Assembly: GCA_033782935.1 (NCBI GenBank)
Contig: JAWQEG010000369.1
Location: 2,361,501-2,425,500, forward strand
Direction: 5' to 3'
Length of the DNA stretch: 64,000 nucleotides
Source: Petrolisthes cinctipes
Taxonomy: Eukaryota > Arthropoda > Malacostraca > Decapoda > Porcellanidae
The notes below the pieces were generated by a model. The model saw only the letters and a program-made list of their open reading frames with translations, made no database searches and had not been told where the DNA came from. The translations under genes and the position numbers were made by a program. This document shows positions 1-9,363 of this stretch, one piece after another (position 1 is the first letter of the stretch; the number at the start of each line of letters is the position of its first letter).

Positions 1-91
1 CATGCACATATCGACTTTTGTGCACCTAATAGATCGATTTTCAGTATGTTTTGAGCATGTATTTTGAAAATACTCTAACACGGAGTAGGCA

Positions 92-229
92 TGTACAGAT
101 CGCTTCTGGGACCCCTAAATATCGAATTTTCGGGTGTTTTGGGACTGAATTTGAGATATCGACTTTTTGGCACCTAAATGATCGATTTTTAGCATGTTTT
201 TAGCCTATATTTTGAAAATATTCTAGCAC
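92..229 (+). repeat. Representative short A monomer (A1, 138 bp)
   Basis: This is the A class of monomer in its short form. It is marked by gggacccctaaatatcg near the start, the junction gagatatcgactttttgg in the middle, and a tail reading gcctatattttgaaaatatt. Compared with C (406-582) it lacks 29 bp in the middle, the segment that carries aaacgggtac and gcatgcacat. It also lacks 10 bp at the 3' end, so ctagcactg runs directly into tacagatt. This form makes the 491-bp trimer. Confidence 0.93.
207..221. other. Dyad-symmetric core of an A monomer (atattttgaaaatat)
   Basis: Seven bases on each side of a central g are perfectly self-complementary. The element lies in the second half of almost every A monomer. 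The matching site in C reads gtattttgaaaatac (550-564), with both outer positions changed so that pairing is kept. Function is unknown; dyads are frequent in centromeric satellites. Confidence 0.75.
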
Positions 230-405
230 TGTACAGATTGCTTCTGGGACCCCAAAATATTGAATTTTCGGGTGTTTTGAGCCTGAATTTGAGATATAAA
301 CGGGTACAGAAGATACATGCACATATTGACTTTGGGCACCAAAAATATAGATTTTCAGCATGTTTTGGGCCTGAATTTTGAAAATACTCTAACACGGAGT
401 AGGCA
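230..405 (+). repeat. Representative B monomer (176 bp)
   Basis: This is the B class. It begins tgtacagattgcttctggg and carries aaaatattgaattttcggg, gttttgagcctgaattt, acagaagatacatgcaca, gactttgggcaccaaaaa and gggcctgaattttgaaaat, ending cacggagtaggca. It usually follows an A monomer and precedes a C monomer. The central aaacggg (298-304) is present here and absent from A. Hand count gives 68 G+C in 176 bases (about 39%). Confidence 0.93.
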
Positions 406-582
406 TGTACAGATCGCTTCTGGGACCCCAAAATATCGAATTTTCGGGTGTTTATGGCCAGAATTTGAGATATAAACGGGTACAGAAGATGCATGCACAT
501 ATCGACTTTTGGGCACCTAAAAGATCGATTTTCAGTATGTTTTTGGCCTGTATTTTGAAAATACTCTAACACGGAGTAGGCA
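406..582 (+). repeat. Representative C monomer (177 bp)
   Basis: This is the C class. It begins tgtacagatcgcttctggg and carries aaaatatcgaattttcggg, a distinctive gtttatggccagaattt (usually gtttagggccag elsewhere), then agatgcatgcacatatcg, cttttgggcacctaaaag and a tail with tttttggcctgtattttg. It contains the palindromes tgcatgca and tgtaca. Its length, 177 bp, is divisible by three, which explains the stop-free frames that run through neighbouring copies. Confidence 0.93.
550..564. other. Dyad-symmetric core of a C monomer (gtattttgaaaatac)
   Basis: Equivalent to 207-221 in A. The outer pair is G-C here and A-T in A. B monomers read gaattttgaaaatac and keep only five paired bases on each side. 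Bx and Cx match C. Confidence 0.75.
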
Positions 583-720
583 TGTACAGATCGCTTCTGG
601 GACCCCTAAATATCGAATTTTCGGGTGTTTTGGGACTGAATTTGAGATATCGACTTTTTGGCACTTAAAAGATCGATTTTTAGCATGTTTTTAGCCTATA
701 TTTTGAAAATATTCTAGCAA

Positions 721-896
721 TGTACAGATTGCTTCTGGGACCGCAAAATATTGAATTTTCGGGTGTTTTGAGCATGAATTTGAGATATAAACGGGTACAG
801 AAGATACATGCACATATTGACTTTGGGCATCTAAAATATCGATTTAAAGCATGTTTTGGGCCTGTATTTTGAAAATACTCTAACACTGAGTAGGCA
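721..896 (+). repeat. Representative Bx monomer (variant of B, 176 bp)
   Basis: Bx differs from B in reading gggcatctaaaatatcg instead of gggcaccaaaaatatcg, gggcctgtattttg instead of gggcctgaattttg, and cactgagtaggca instead of cacggagtaggca. These differences travel together across the window, so Bx is a separate sub-class and not scattered noise. It is normally followed by Cx. This particular copy has a local change, gatttaaagc for gattttcagc. Confidence 0.9.
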
Positions 897-1073
897 TGTA
901 CAGATTGCTTCTGGGACCCCAAAATATTGAACTTTCGGGTGTTTTGAGCCTGAATTTGAGGTATAAACGGGTACTGAAAATGCATGCACATATCGACTTT
1001 TGTGCACCTAAAAGATCGATTTTCAGTATGTTTTGAGCATGTACTTTGAAAATACTCTAACACGGAGTAGGCC
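897..1073 (+). repeat. Representative Cx monomer (variant of C, 177 bp)
   Basis: The first half of Cx looks like B (acagattgcttctggg, gttttgagcctgaattt). The second half is C-like, with its own markers ggtactgaag, cttttgtgcacctaaaag and gttttgagcatgta. This makes Cx look like an old B/C recombinant that was then amplified. It usually follows Bx and precedes an A monomer. This copy carries aaaatgcatgc in place of gatgcatgc and ends ggcctg in place of ggcatg. Confidence 0.9.
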
Positions 1074-1221
1074 TGTACAGATCGCTTCTGGGACCCCTAA
1101 ATATCGAATTTTCGGGTGTTTTGGGACTGAATTTGAGATATCGACTTTTTGGCACCTAAAAGATCGATTTTTAGCATGTTTTTAGCCTATATTTTGAAAA
1201 TATTCTAGCACTGAGTAGGCA
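1074..1221 (+). repeat. Representative long A monomer (A1, 148 bp)
   Basis: Same A class as 92-229, but the 3' end keeps the 10 bp between cactg and tacag (here actgagtaggcatgtac). This form makes the 501-bp trimer. Elsewhere the same position reads actgtgtagg or actgggtagg, so three sub-variants of the long tail exist. Confidence 0.92.
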
Positions 1222-1397
1222 TGTACAGATTGCTTCTGGGACCCCAAAATATTGAATTTTTGGGTGTTTTGAGCCTGAATTTGAGATATAAACGGGTACA
1301 GAAGATACATGCACATATTGACTTTGGGCTCCAAAAATATCGATTTTTAGCATGTTTTGGGCCTGAATTTTGAAAATACTCTAACACGGAGTAGGCA

Positions 1398-1574
1398 TGT
1401 ACAGATCGCTTCTGGGACCACAAAATATCGAATTTTCGGGTGTTTAGGGCCAGAATTTGAAAAATAAACGGGTACAGAAGATGCATGCACATATCGACTT
1501 TTGGGCACCTAAGAGATCGATTTTCAGTATGTTTTTGGCCTATATTTTGAAAATATTCTAGCACTGTGTAGGCA
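1398..1574 (+). repeat. Hybrid monomer: C body with A tail
   Basis: The body is C (gtttagggccagaattt, gatgcatgcacatatcg, ttttgggcacctaagag). From tttttggcc onward the tail is A-like (tatattttgaaaatatt, then ctagcactgtgtaggca). The central text reads gaatttgaaaaataaac in place of gaatttgagatataaac. A very similar hybrid occurs at about 17,329-17,505, so this junction was copied or arose twice. Confidence 0.8.
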
Positions 1575-2103
1575 TGTACAGATTGCTTCTGGGACCCCAA
1601 AATATTGAATTTTCGGGTGTTTTGAGCCTGAATTTGAGATATAAACGGGTACAGAAGATACATGCACATATTGACTTTGGGCATCTAAAATATCGATTTT
1701 CAGCATGTTTTGGGCCTGTATTTTGAAAATACTCTAACACTGAGTAGGCATGTACAGATTGCTTCTGGGACCCCAAAATATTGAATTTTCGGGTGTTTTG
1801 AGCCTGAATTTGAGATATAAACGGGTACAGAAGATACATGCACATATTGACTTTGGGCACCAAAAATATCGATTTTCAGCATGTTTTGGGCCTGAATTTT
1901 GAAAATACTCTAACACGGAGTAGGCATGTACAGATCGCTTCTGGGACCCCAAAATATCGAATTTTCGGGTGTTTAGGGCCAGAATTTGAGATATAAACGT
2001 TTACAGAAGATGCATGCACATATCGACTTTTGGGCACCTAAAAGATCGATTTTCAGTATGTTTTTGGCCTGTATTTTGAAAATACTCTAACACGGATTAG
2101 GCA

Positions 2104-2251
2104 TGTACAGATACCTTCTGGGACCTCAAAATATCGAATTTTCGGGTGTTTTGGGACTGAATTTGAGATATCGATTTTTTGGCACCTAAAATGTCGATTT
2201 TTAGCATGTTTTTAGCCTATATTTTGAAAATATTCTAGCACTGTGTAGGCA
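2104..2251 (+). repeat. Representative A2 monomer (variant of A, 148 bp)
   Basis: A2 is marked by tacagataccttctggg (where A1 reads tacagatcgcttctggg), gatatcgattttttggcacc and cctaaaatgtcgattt. It usually carries the long tail actgtgtaggcatg and usually precedes a Bx monomer. Like A1 it lacks the central 29-bp block of full-length monomers. In this copy, ggacctcaaaatatcg replaces the common ggacctctaaatatcg. Confidence 0.88.
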
Positions 2252-2430
2252 TGTACAGATTGCTTCTGGGACCCCAAAATATTGAATTTTCGGGTGTTTT
2301 GAGCCTGAATTTGAGATATAAACGGGTACAGAAGATACATGCACATATTGACTTTAGGCATCTAAAATATCGATTTTCAGCATGTTTTGGGCCTGTATTT
2401 TGAAAATACTCTAACACTGAGTGCCAGGCA
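2252..2430 (+). repeat. Bx monomer with a 3-bp insertion (179 bp)
   Basis: The tail reads ctgagtgccaggcatg in place of ctgagtaggcatg, adding 3 bp. This makes the local trimer 504 bp. I saw this variant only once, so it is a private mutation that can serve as a position marker. Confidence 0.8.
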
Positions 2431-5400
2431 TGTACAGATTGCTTCTGGGACCCCAAAATATTGAATTTTCGGGTGTTTTAAGCCTGAATTTGAGATACAA
2501 ACGGGTACTGAAGATGCATGCACATATCGACTTTTGTGCACCTAAAGGATCGATTTTCAGTATGTTTTGAGCATGTATTTTGAAAATACTCTAACACGGA
2601 GTAGGCATGTACAGATCGCTTCTGGGACCCCTAAATATCGAATTTTCGGGTGTTTTGGGACTGAATTTGAGATATCGACTTTTTGGCACCTAAAAGATCG
2701 ATTTTTAGCATGTTTTTAGCCTATATTTTGAAAATATTCTAGCACTGTACAGATTGCTTCTGGGACCCCAAAATATTGAATTTTCGGGTGTTTTGAGCCT
2801 GAATTTGAGATATAAACGGGTACAGAAGATACATGCACATATTGACTTTGGGCATCTAAAATATCGATTTTCAGCATGTTTTGGGCCTGTATTTTGAAAA
2901 TACTCTAACACTGAGTAGGCATGTACAGATTGCTTCTGGGACCCCAAAATATTGAATTTTCGGGTGTTTTGAGCCTGAATTTGAGATATAAACGGGTACT
3001 GAAGATGCATGCACATATCGACTTTTGGGCACCTAAAAGATCGATTTTCAGTATGTTTTGAGCATGTATTTTGAAAATACTCTAACACGGAGTAGGCATG
3101 TACAGATCGATTCTGGGACCCCTACATATCGAATTTTCGGATGTTTTGGGACTGAATTTGAGATATCGACTTTTTGGCACCTAAAAGATCGATTTTTAGC
3201 ATGTTTTTAGCCTATATTTTGAAAATATTCTAGCACTGGGTAGGCATGTACAGATTGCTTCTGGGACCCCAAAATATTGAATTTTCGGGTGTTTTGAGCC
3301 TGAATTTGAGATATAAACGGGTACAGAAGATACATGCACATATTGACTTTGGGCACCAAAAATATAGATTTTCAGCATGTTTTGGGCCTGAATTTTGAAA
3401 ATACTCTAACACGGAGTAGGCATGTACAGATCGCTTCTGGGACCCCAAAATATCGAATTTTCGGGTGTTTAGGGCCAGAATTTGAGATATAAACGGGTAC
3501 AGAAGATACATGCACATATCGACTTTTGGGCACCTAAAAGATCGATTTTCAGTATGTTTTTGGCCTGTATTTTGAAAATACTCCAACACGGAGTAGGCAT
3601 GTACAGAACGTTTCTGGGACCCCTAAATATCGAATTTTCGGGTGTTTTGGGACTGAATTTGAGATATCGACTTTTTGGCACTTAAAAGATCGATTTTTAG
3701 CATGTTTTTAGCCTATATTTTGAAAATATTCTAGCACTGGGTAGGCATGTACAGATTGCTTCTGGGACCCCAAAATATTGAATTTTCGGGTGTTTTGAGG
3801 CTGAATTTGAGATATAAACGGGTACAGAAGATACATGCACATATTGACTTTGGGCACCAAAAATATAGATTTTCAGCATGTTTTGGGCCTGAATTTTGAA
3901 AATACTCTAACACGGAGTAGGCATGTACAGATCGCTTCTGGGACCTCTAAATATCGAATTTTCGGGTGTTTTGGGAGTGAATTTGAGATATCGATTTTTT
4001 GGCACCTAAAATGTCGATTTTTAGCATATTTTTAGCCTATATTTTGAAAATATTCTAGCACTGTGTAGGCATGTACAGATTGCTTCTGGGACCCCAAAAT
4101 ATTGAATTTTCGGGTGTTTTGAGCCTGAATTTGAGATATAAACGGGTACAGAAGATACATGCACATATTGACTTTGGGCATCTAAAATATCGATTTTCAG
4201 CATGTTTTGGGCCTGTATTTTGAAAATACTCTAACACTGAGTAGGCATGTACAGATTGCTTCTGGGACCCCAAAATATTGAATTTTCGGGTGTTTTGAGC
4301 CTGAATTTGAGATATAAACGGGTACTGAAGATGCATGCACATATCGACTTTTGTGCACCTTAAAGATCGATTTTCAGTATGTGTTGAGCATGTATTTTGA
4401 AAATACTCTAACACGGAGTAGGCATGTACAGATCGCTTCTGGGACCCCTACATATCGAATTTTCGGGTGTTTTGGGACTGAATTTGAGATATCGACATTT
4501 TGGCACCAAAAAGATCGATTTTTAGCATGTTTTTAGCCTATATTTTGAAAATATTCTAGCACTGGGTAGGCATGTACAGATTGCTTCTGGGACCCCAAAA
4601 TATTGAATTTTCGGGTGTTTTGAGCCTGAATTTGAGATATAAACGGGTACAGAAGATACATGCACATATTAACTTTGGGCACCAAAAATATCGATTTTCA
4701 GCATGTTTTGGGCCTGAATTTTGAAAATACTTTAACACGGAGTAGGCATGTACAGATCGCTTCTGGGAACTCAAAATATCGAATTTTCGGGTGTTTAGGG
4801 ACAGAATTTGAGATATAAACGGGTACAGAAGATGCATGCACATATCGACTTTTGGGCACCTAAAAGATCGATTTTCAGTATGTTTTTGGCCTGTATTTTG
4901 AAAATACTCTAACACTGAGTAGGCATGTACAGATCGCTTCTGGGACCCCAAAATATCGAATTTTCGGGTGTTTTGGGACTGAATTTGAGATATCGACTTT
5001 TTGGCACCTAAAATGTCGATTTTTAGCATGTTTTTAGCCTATATTTTGAAAATATTCTAGCACTGTACAGATTGCTTCTGGGACCACAAAATATTGAATT
5101 TTCGGGTGTTTTGAGCCTGAATTTGAGATATAAACGGGTACAGAAGATACATGCACATATTGACTTTGGGCATCTAAAATATCGATTTTTAGCATGTTTT
5201 GGGCCTGAATTTTGAAAATACTCTAACACGGAGTAGGCCTGTACAGATCGCTTCTGGGACCCCTAAATATCGAATTTTCGGGTGTTTTGGGACTGAATTT
5301 GAGATATCGACTTTTTGGCACCTAAAAGATCGATTTTTAGCATGTTTTTAGCCTATATTTTGAAAATATTCTAGCACTGAGTAGGCATGTACAGATTGCT

Positions 5401-6908
5401 TCTGGGACCCCAAAATATTGAATTTTTGGGTGTTTTGAGCCTGAATTTGAGATATAAACGGGTACAGAAGATACATGCACATATTGACTTTGGGCTCCAA
5501 AAATATCGATTTTTAGCATGTTTTGGGCCTGAATTTTGAAAATACTCTAACACGGAGTAGGCATGTACAGATTGCTTCTGGGACCCCAAAATATTGAATT
5601 TTCGGGTGTTTTGAGCCTGAATTTGAGATATAAACGGGTACAGAAGATACATGCACATATTGACTTTGGGCATCTAAAATATCGATTTTCAGCATGTTTT
5701 GGGCCTGTATTTTGAAAATACTCTAACACTGAGTAGGCATGTACAGATTGCTTCTGGGACCCCAAAATATTGAATTTTCGGGTGTTTTGAGCCTGAATTA
5801 GAGATATAAACGGGTACTGAAGATGCATGCACATATCGACTTTTGTGCACCTAAAGGATCGATTTTCAGTATGTTTTGAGCATGTATTTTGAAAATACTC
5901 TAACACGGAGTAGGCATGTACAGATTGCTTCTGGGACCCCTAAATATCGAATATTCGGGTGTTTTGGGACTGAATTTGAGATATCGACTTTTTGGCACCT
6001 AAAAGATCGATTTTTAGCATGTTTTTAGCCTATATTTTGAAAATATTCTAGCACTGTACAGATTGCTTCTGGAACCCCAAAATATTGAATTTTCTGGTGT
6101 TTTGAGCCTGAATTTGAGATATAAACGGGTACAGAAGATACATGCACATATTGACTTTGGGCACCAAAAATATCGATTTTCAGCATGTTTTTTGCCTGAA
6201 TTTTGAAAATACTCTAACACGGAGTAGGCATGTACAGATCGCTTCTGGGACCCCAAAATATCGAATTTTCGGGTGTTTAGGGCCAGAATTTGAGATATAA
6301 ACGGGTACAGAAGATGCATGCACATATCGACTTTTGGGCACCTAAAAGATCGATTTTCAGTATGTTTTTGGCCTGTATTTTGAAAATACTCTAACACGGA
6401 GTAGGCATGTACAGATACCTTCTGGGACCTCTAAATATCGAATTTTCGGGTGTTTTGGGACTGAATTTGAGATATCGATTTTTTGGCACCTAAAATGTCG
6501 ATTTTTAGCATGTTTTTAGCCTATATTTTGAAAATATTCTAGCACTGTGTAGGCATGTACAGATTGCTTCTGGGACCCCAAAATATTGAATTTTCGGGTG
6601 TTTTGATCCTGAATTTGAGATATAAACGGGTACAGAAGATACATGCACATATTGACTTTGGGCATCTAAAATATAGATTTTCAGCATGTTTTGGGCCTGT
6701 ATTTTGAAAATACTCTAACACTGAGTAGGCATGTACAGATTGCTTCTGGGACCCCAAAATATTGAATTTTCGGGTGTTTTAAGCCTGAATTTGAGATATA
6801 AACGGGTACTGAAGATGCATGCACATATCGACTTTTGTGCACCTAAAGGATCGATTTTCAGTATGTTTTGAGCATGTATTTTGAAAATACTCTAACACGG
6901 AGTAGGCA

Positions 6909-9363
6909 TGTACAGATCGCTTCTGGGACCCCTAAATATCGAATTTTCGGGTGTTTTATGACTGAATTTGAGATATCGACTTTTTGGCACCTAAAAGATC
7001 GATTTTTAGCATGTTTTTAGCCTATATTTTGAAAATATTCTAGCACTGTACAGATTGCTTCTGGGACCCCAAAATATTGAATTTTCGGGTGTTTTGAGCC
7101 TGAATTTGAGATATAAACGGGTACAGAAGATACATGCACATATTGACTTTGGGCACCAAAAATATAGATTTTCAGCATGTTTTGGGCCTGAATTTTAAAA
7201 ATACTCTAACACTGAGTAGGCATGTACAGATCGCTTCTGGGACCCCAAAATATCGAATTTTCGGGTGTTTAGGGCCAGAATTTGAGATATAAACGGGTAC
7301 AGAAGATACATGCACATATCGACTTTTGGGCACCTAAAAGATCGCTTTTCAGTATGTTTTTGGCCTGTATTTTGAAAATACTCTAACACTGAGTAGGCAT
7401 GTACAGATTGCTTCTGGGACCTCTAAATATCGAATTTTCGGGTGTTTTGGGACTGAATTTGAGATATCGATTTTTTGGCACCTAAAATGTCGATTTTTAG
7501 CATGTTTTTAGCCTATATTTTGAAAATATTCTAGCACTGTACAGATTGCTTCTGGGACCCCAAAATATTGAATTTTTGGGTTTTTTGAGGCTGAATTTGA
7601 GATATAAACGGGTACAGAAGATACATGCACATATTGACTTTGGGCACCAAAAATATCGATTTTCAGCATGTTTTGGGCCTGAATTTTGAAAATACTCTAA
7701 CACGGAGTAGGCATGTACAGATCGCTTCTGGGACCCCAAAATATCGAATTTTCGGGTGTTTAGGGCCAGAATTTGAGATATAAACGGGTACAGAAGATGC
7801 ATGCACATATCGACTTTTGGGCACCTAAAAGATCGATTTTCAGTATGTTTTTGGCCTGTATTTTGAAAATACTCTAACACGGAGTAGGCATGTACAGATC
7901 GCTTCTGGGACCCCTAAATATCGAATTTTCGGGTGTTTTGGGACTAAATTTGAGATATCGACTTTTTGGCACTTAAAAGATCGATTTTTAGCATGTTTTT
8001 AGCCTATATTTTGAAAATATTCTAGCACTGTATAGATTGCTTCTGGGACCCCAAAATATTGAATTTTCGGGTGTTTTGAGCCTGAATTTGAGATATAAAC
8101 GGGTACAGAAGATACATGCACATATTGACTTTGGGCATCTAAAATATCGATTTTCAGCATGTTTTGGGCCTGTATTTTGAAAATACTCTAACACTGAGTA
8201 GGCATGTACAGATTGCTTCTGGGACCCATAAATATTGAATTTTCGGGTGTTTTGAGCCTGAATTTGAGATATAAACGGGTACTGAAAATGCATGCACATA
8301 TCGACTTTTGTGCACCTAAAAGATCGATTTTCAGTATGTTTTGAGCATGTATTTTGAAAATACTCTAACACGGAGTAGGCATGTACAGATCGCTTCTGGG
8401 ACCCCTAAATATCGAATTTTCGGGTGTTTTGGGACTGAATTTGAGATATCGACTTTTTGGCACCTAAAAGATCGATTTTTAGCATGTTTTTAGCCTATAT
8501 TTTGAAAATATTCTAGCACTGTACAGATTGCTTCTGGGACCCCAAAATATTGAATTTTCGGGTGTTTTGAGCCTGAATTTGAGATATAAACGGGTACAGA
8601 AGATACATGCACATATTGACTTTGGGCATCTAAAATATCGATTTTCAGCATGTTTTGGGCCTGTATTTTGAAAATACTCTAACACTGAGTAGGCATGTAC
8701 AGATTGCTTCTGGGACCCCAAAATATTGAATTTTCGGGTGTTTTGAGCCTGAATTAGAGATATAAACGGGTACTGAAGATGCATGCACATATCGACTTTT
8801 GTGCACCTAAAAGATCGATTTTCAGTATGTTTTGAGCATGTATTTTGAAAATACTCTAACACGGAGTAGGCATGTACAGATCGCTTCTGGGACCCCTAAA
8901 TATCGAATTTTCGGGTGTTTTGGGACTGAATTTGAGATATCGACTTTTTGGCACCTAAAAGATCAATTTTTAGCATGTTTTTAGCCTATATTTTGAAAAT
9001 ATTCTAGCACTGTACAGATTGCTTCTGGGACCCCAAAATATTGAATTTTCGGGTGTTTTGAGCCTGAATTTGAGATATAAACGGGTACAGAAGATACATG
9101 CACATATTGACTTTGGGCACCAAAAATATCGATTTTCAGCATATTTTGGGCCTGAATTTTGAAAATACTCTAACACGGAGTAGGCATGTACAGATCGCTT
9201 CTAGGACCCCAAAATATCGAATTTTCGGGTGTTTAGGGCCAGAATTTGAGATATAAACGGGTACAGAAGATGCATGCACATATCGACTTTTGTGCACCTA
9301 AAAGATCGATTTTCAGTATGTTTTGAGCATGTATTTTGAAAATACTCTAACACGGAGTAGGCA
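6909..9363. repeat. Five consecutive 491-bp trimers
   Basis: A monomers start at 6909, 7400, 7891, 8382 and 8873, with the next at 9364. All five A copies have the short 138-bp form. This is the longest run of pure 491-bp units in the window. Within it both B-C and Bx-Cx flavours occur, so the short A tail is not tied to one flavour. Confidence 0.88.

Larger units (their letters stand above)
92..1073. repeat. Two 491-bp trimers, first A-B-C then A-Bx-Cx
   Basis: Monomer starts are at 92, 230, 406, 583, 721 and 897, giving lengths 138, 176, 177, 138, 176 and 177. The first trimer uses B and C, the second uses Bx and Cx. This stretch is a compact example of both trimer flavours next to each other. 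Bases 1-91 are the 3' part of a preceding Cx-like monomer cut by the window edge. Confidence 0.92.
1074..2103. repeat. Irregular six-monomer unit (1,030 bp) with a C/A hybrid
   Basis: Monomer starts are at 1074 (A long), 1222 (B), 1398 (C with an A-type tail), 1575 (Bx), 1751 (B) and 1927 (C). The C/A hybrid at 1398-1574 keeps the full 177-bp length but ends cctatattttgaaaatattctag, as only A normally does. The arrangement looks like a trimer joined to a B-rich unit by exchange inside a monomer tail. Confidence 0.85.
2104..6908. repeat. Mixed trimers, dimers and one tetramer
   Basis: A-monomer starts fall at 2104, 2608, 3099, 3600, 3924, 4425, 4926, 5240, 5917 and 6408. This gives trimers (491-504 bp), an A-B dimer of 324 bp at 3600-3923, a dimer of 314 bp at 4926-5239, and a tetramer A-B-Bx-Cx of 677 bp at 5240-5916. 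Several B copies here carry the marker caaaaatatagattt (for example near 3,358 and 3,870). Confidence 0.87.

Noticed and set aside
298..304. A complete CENP-B box
   Set aside because: Only the aaacggg half matches; the required ttcg half is missing at the correct spacing. Kept only as a low-weight observation.
189..572. 127-codon minus-strand reading frame, recurring dozens of times along the window
   Set aside because: It is exactly in phase with the satellite unit. It ends at the same A-monomer stop each time and varies only by monomer type and indels. There is no domain, codon bias or promoter evidence, so it is a shadow of the repeat.
2421..2430. Attachment site or integration scar at the gtgccaggca variant
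   Set aside because: It is only a 3-bp insertion in one monomer tail with no flanking change.
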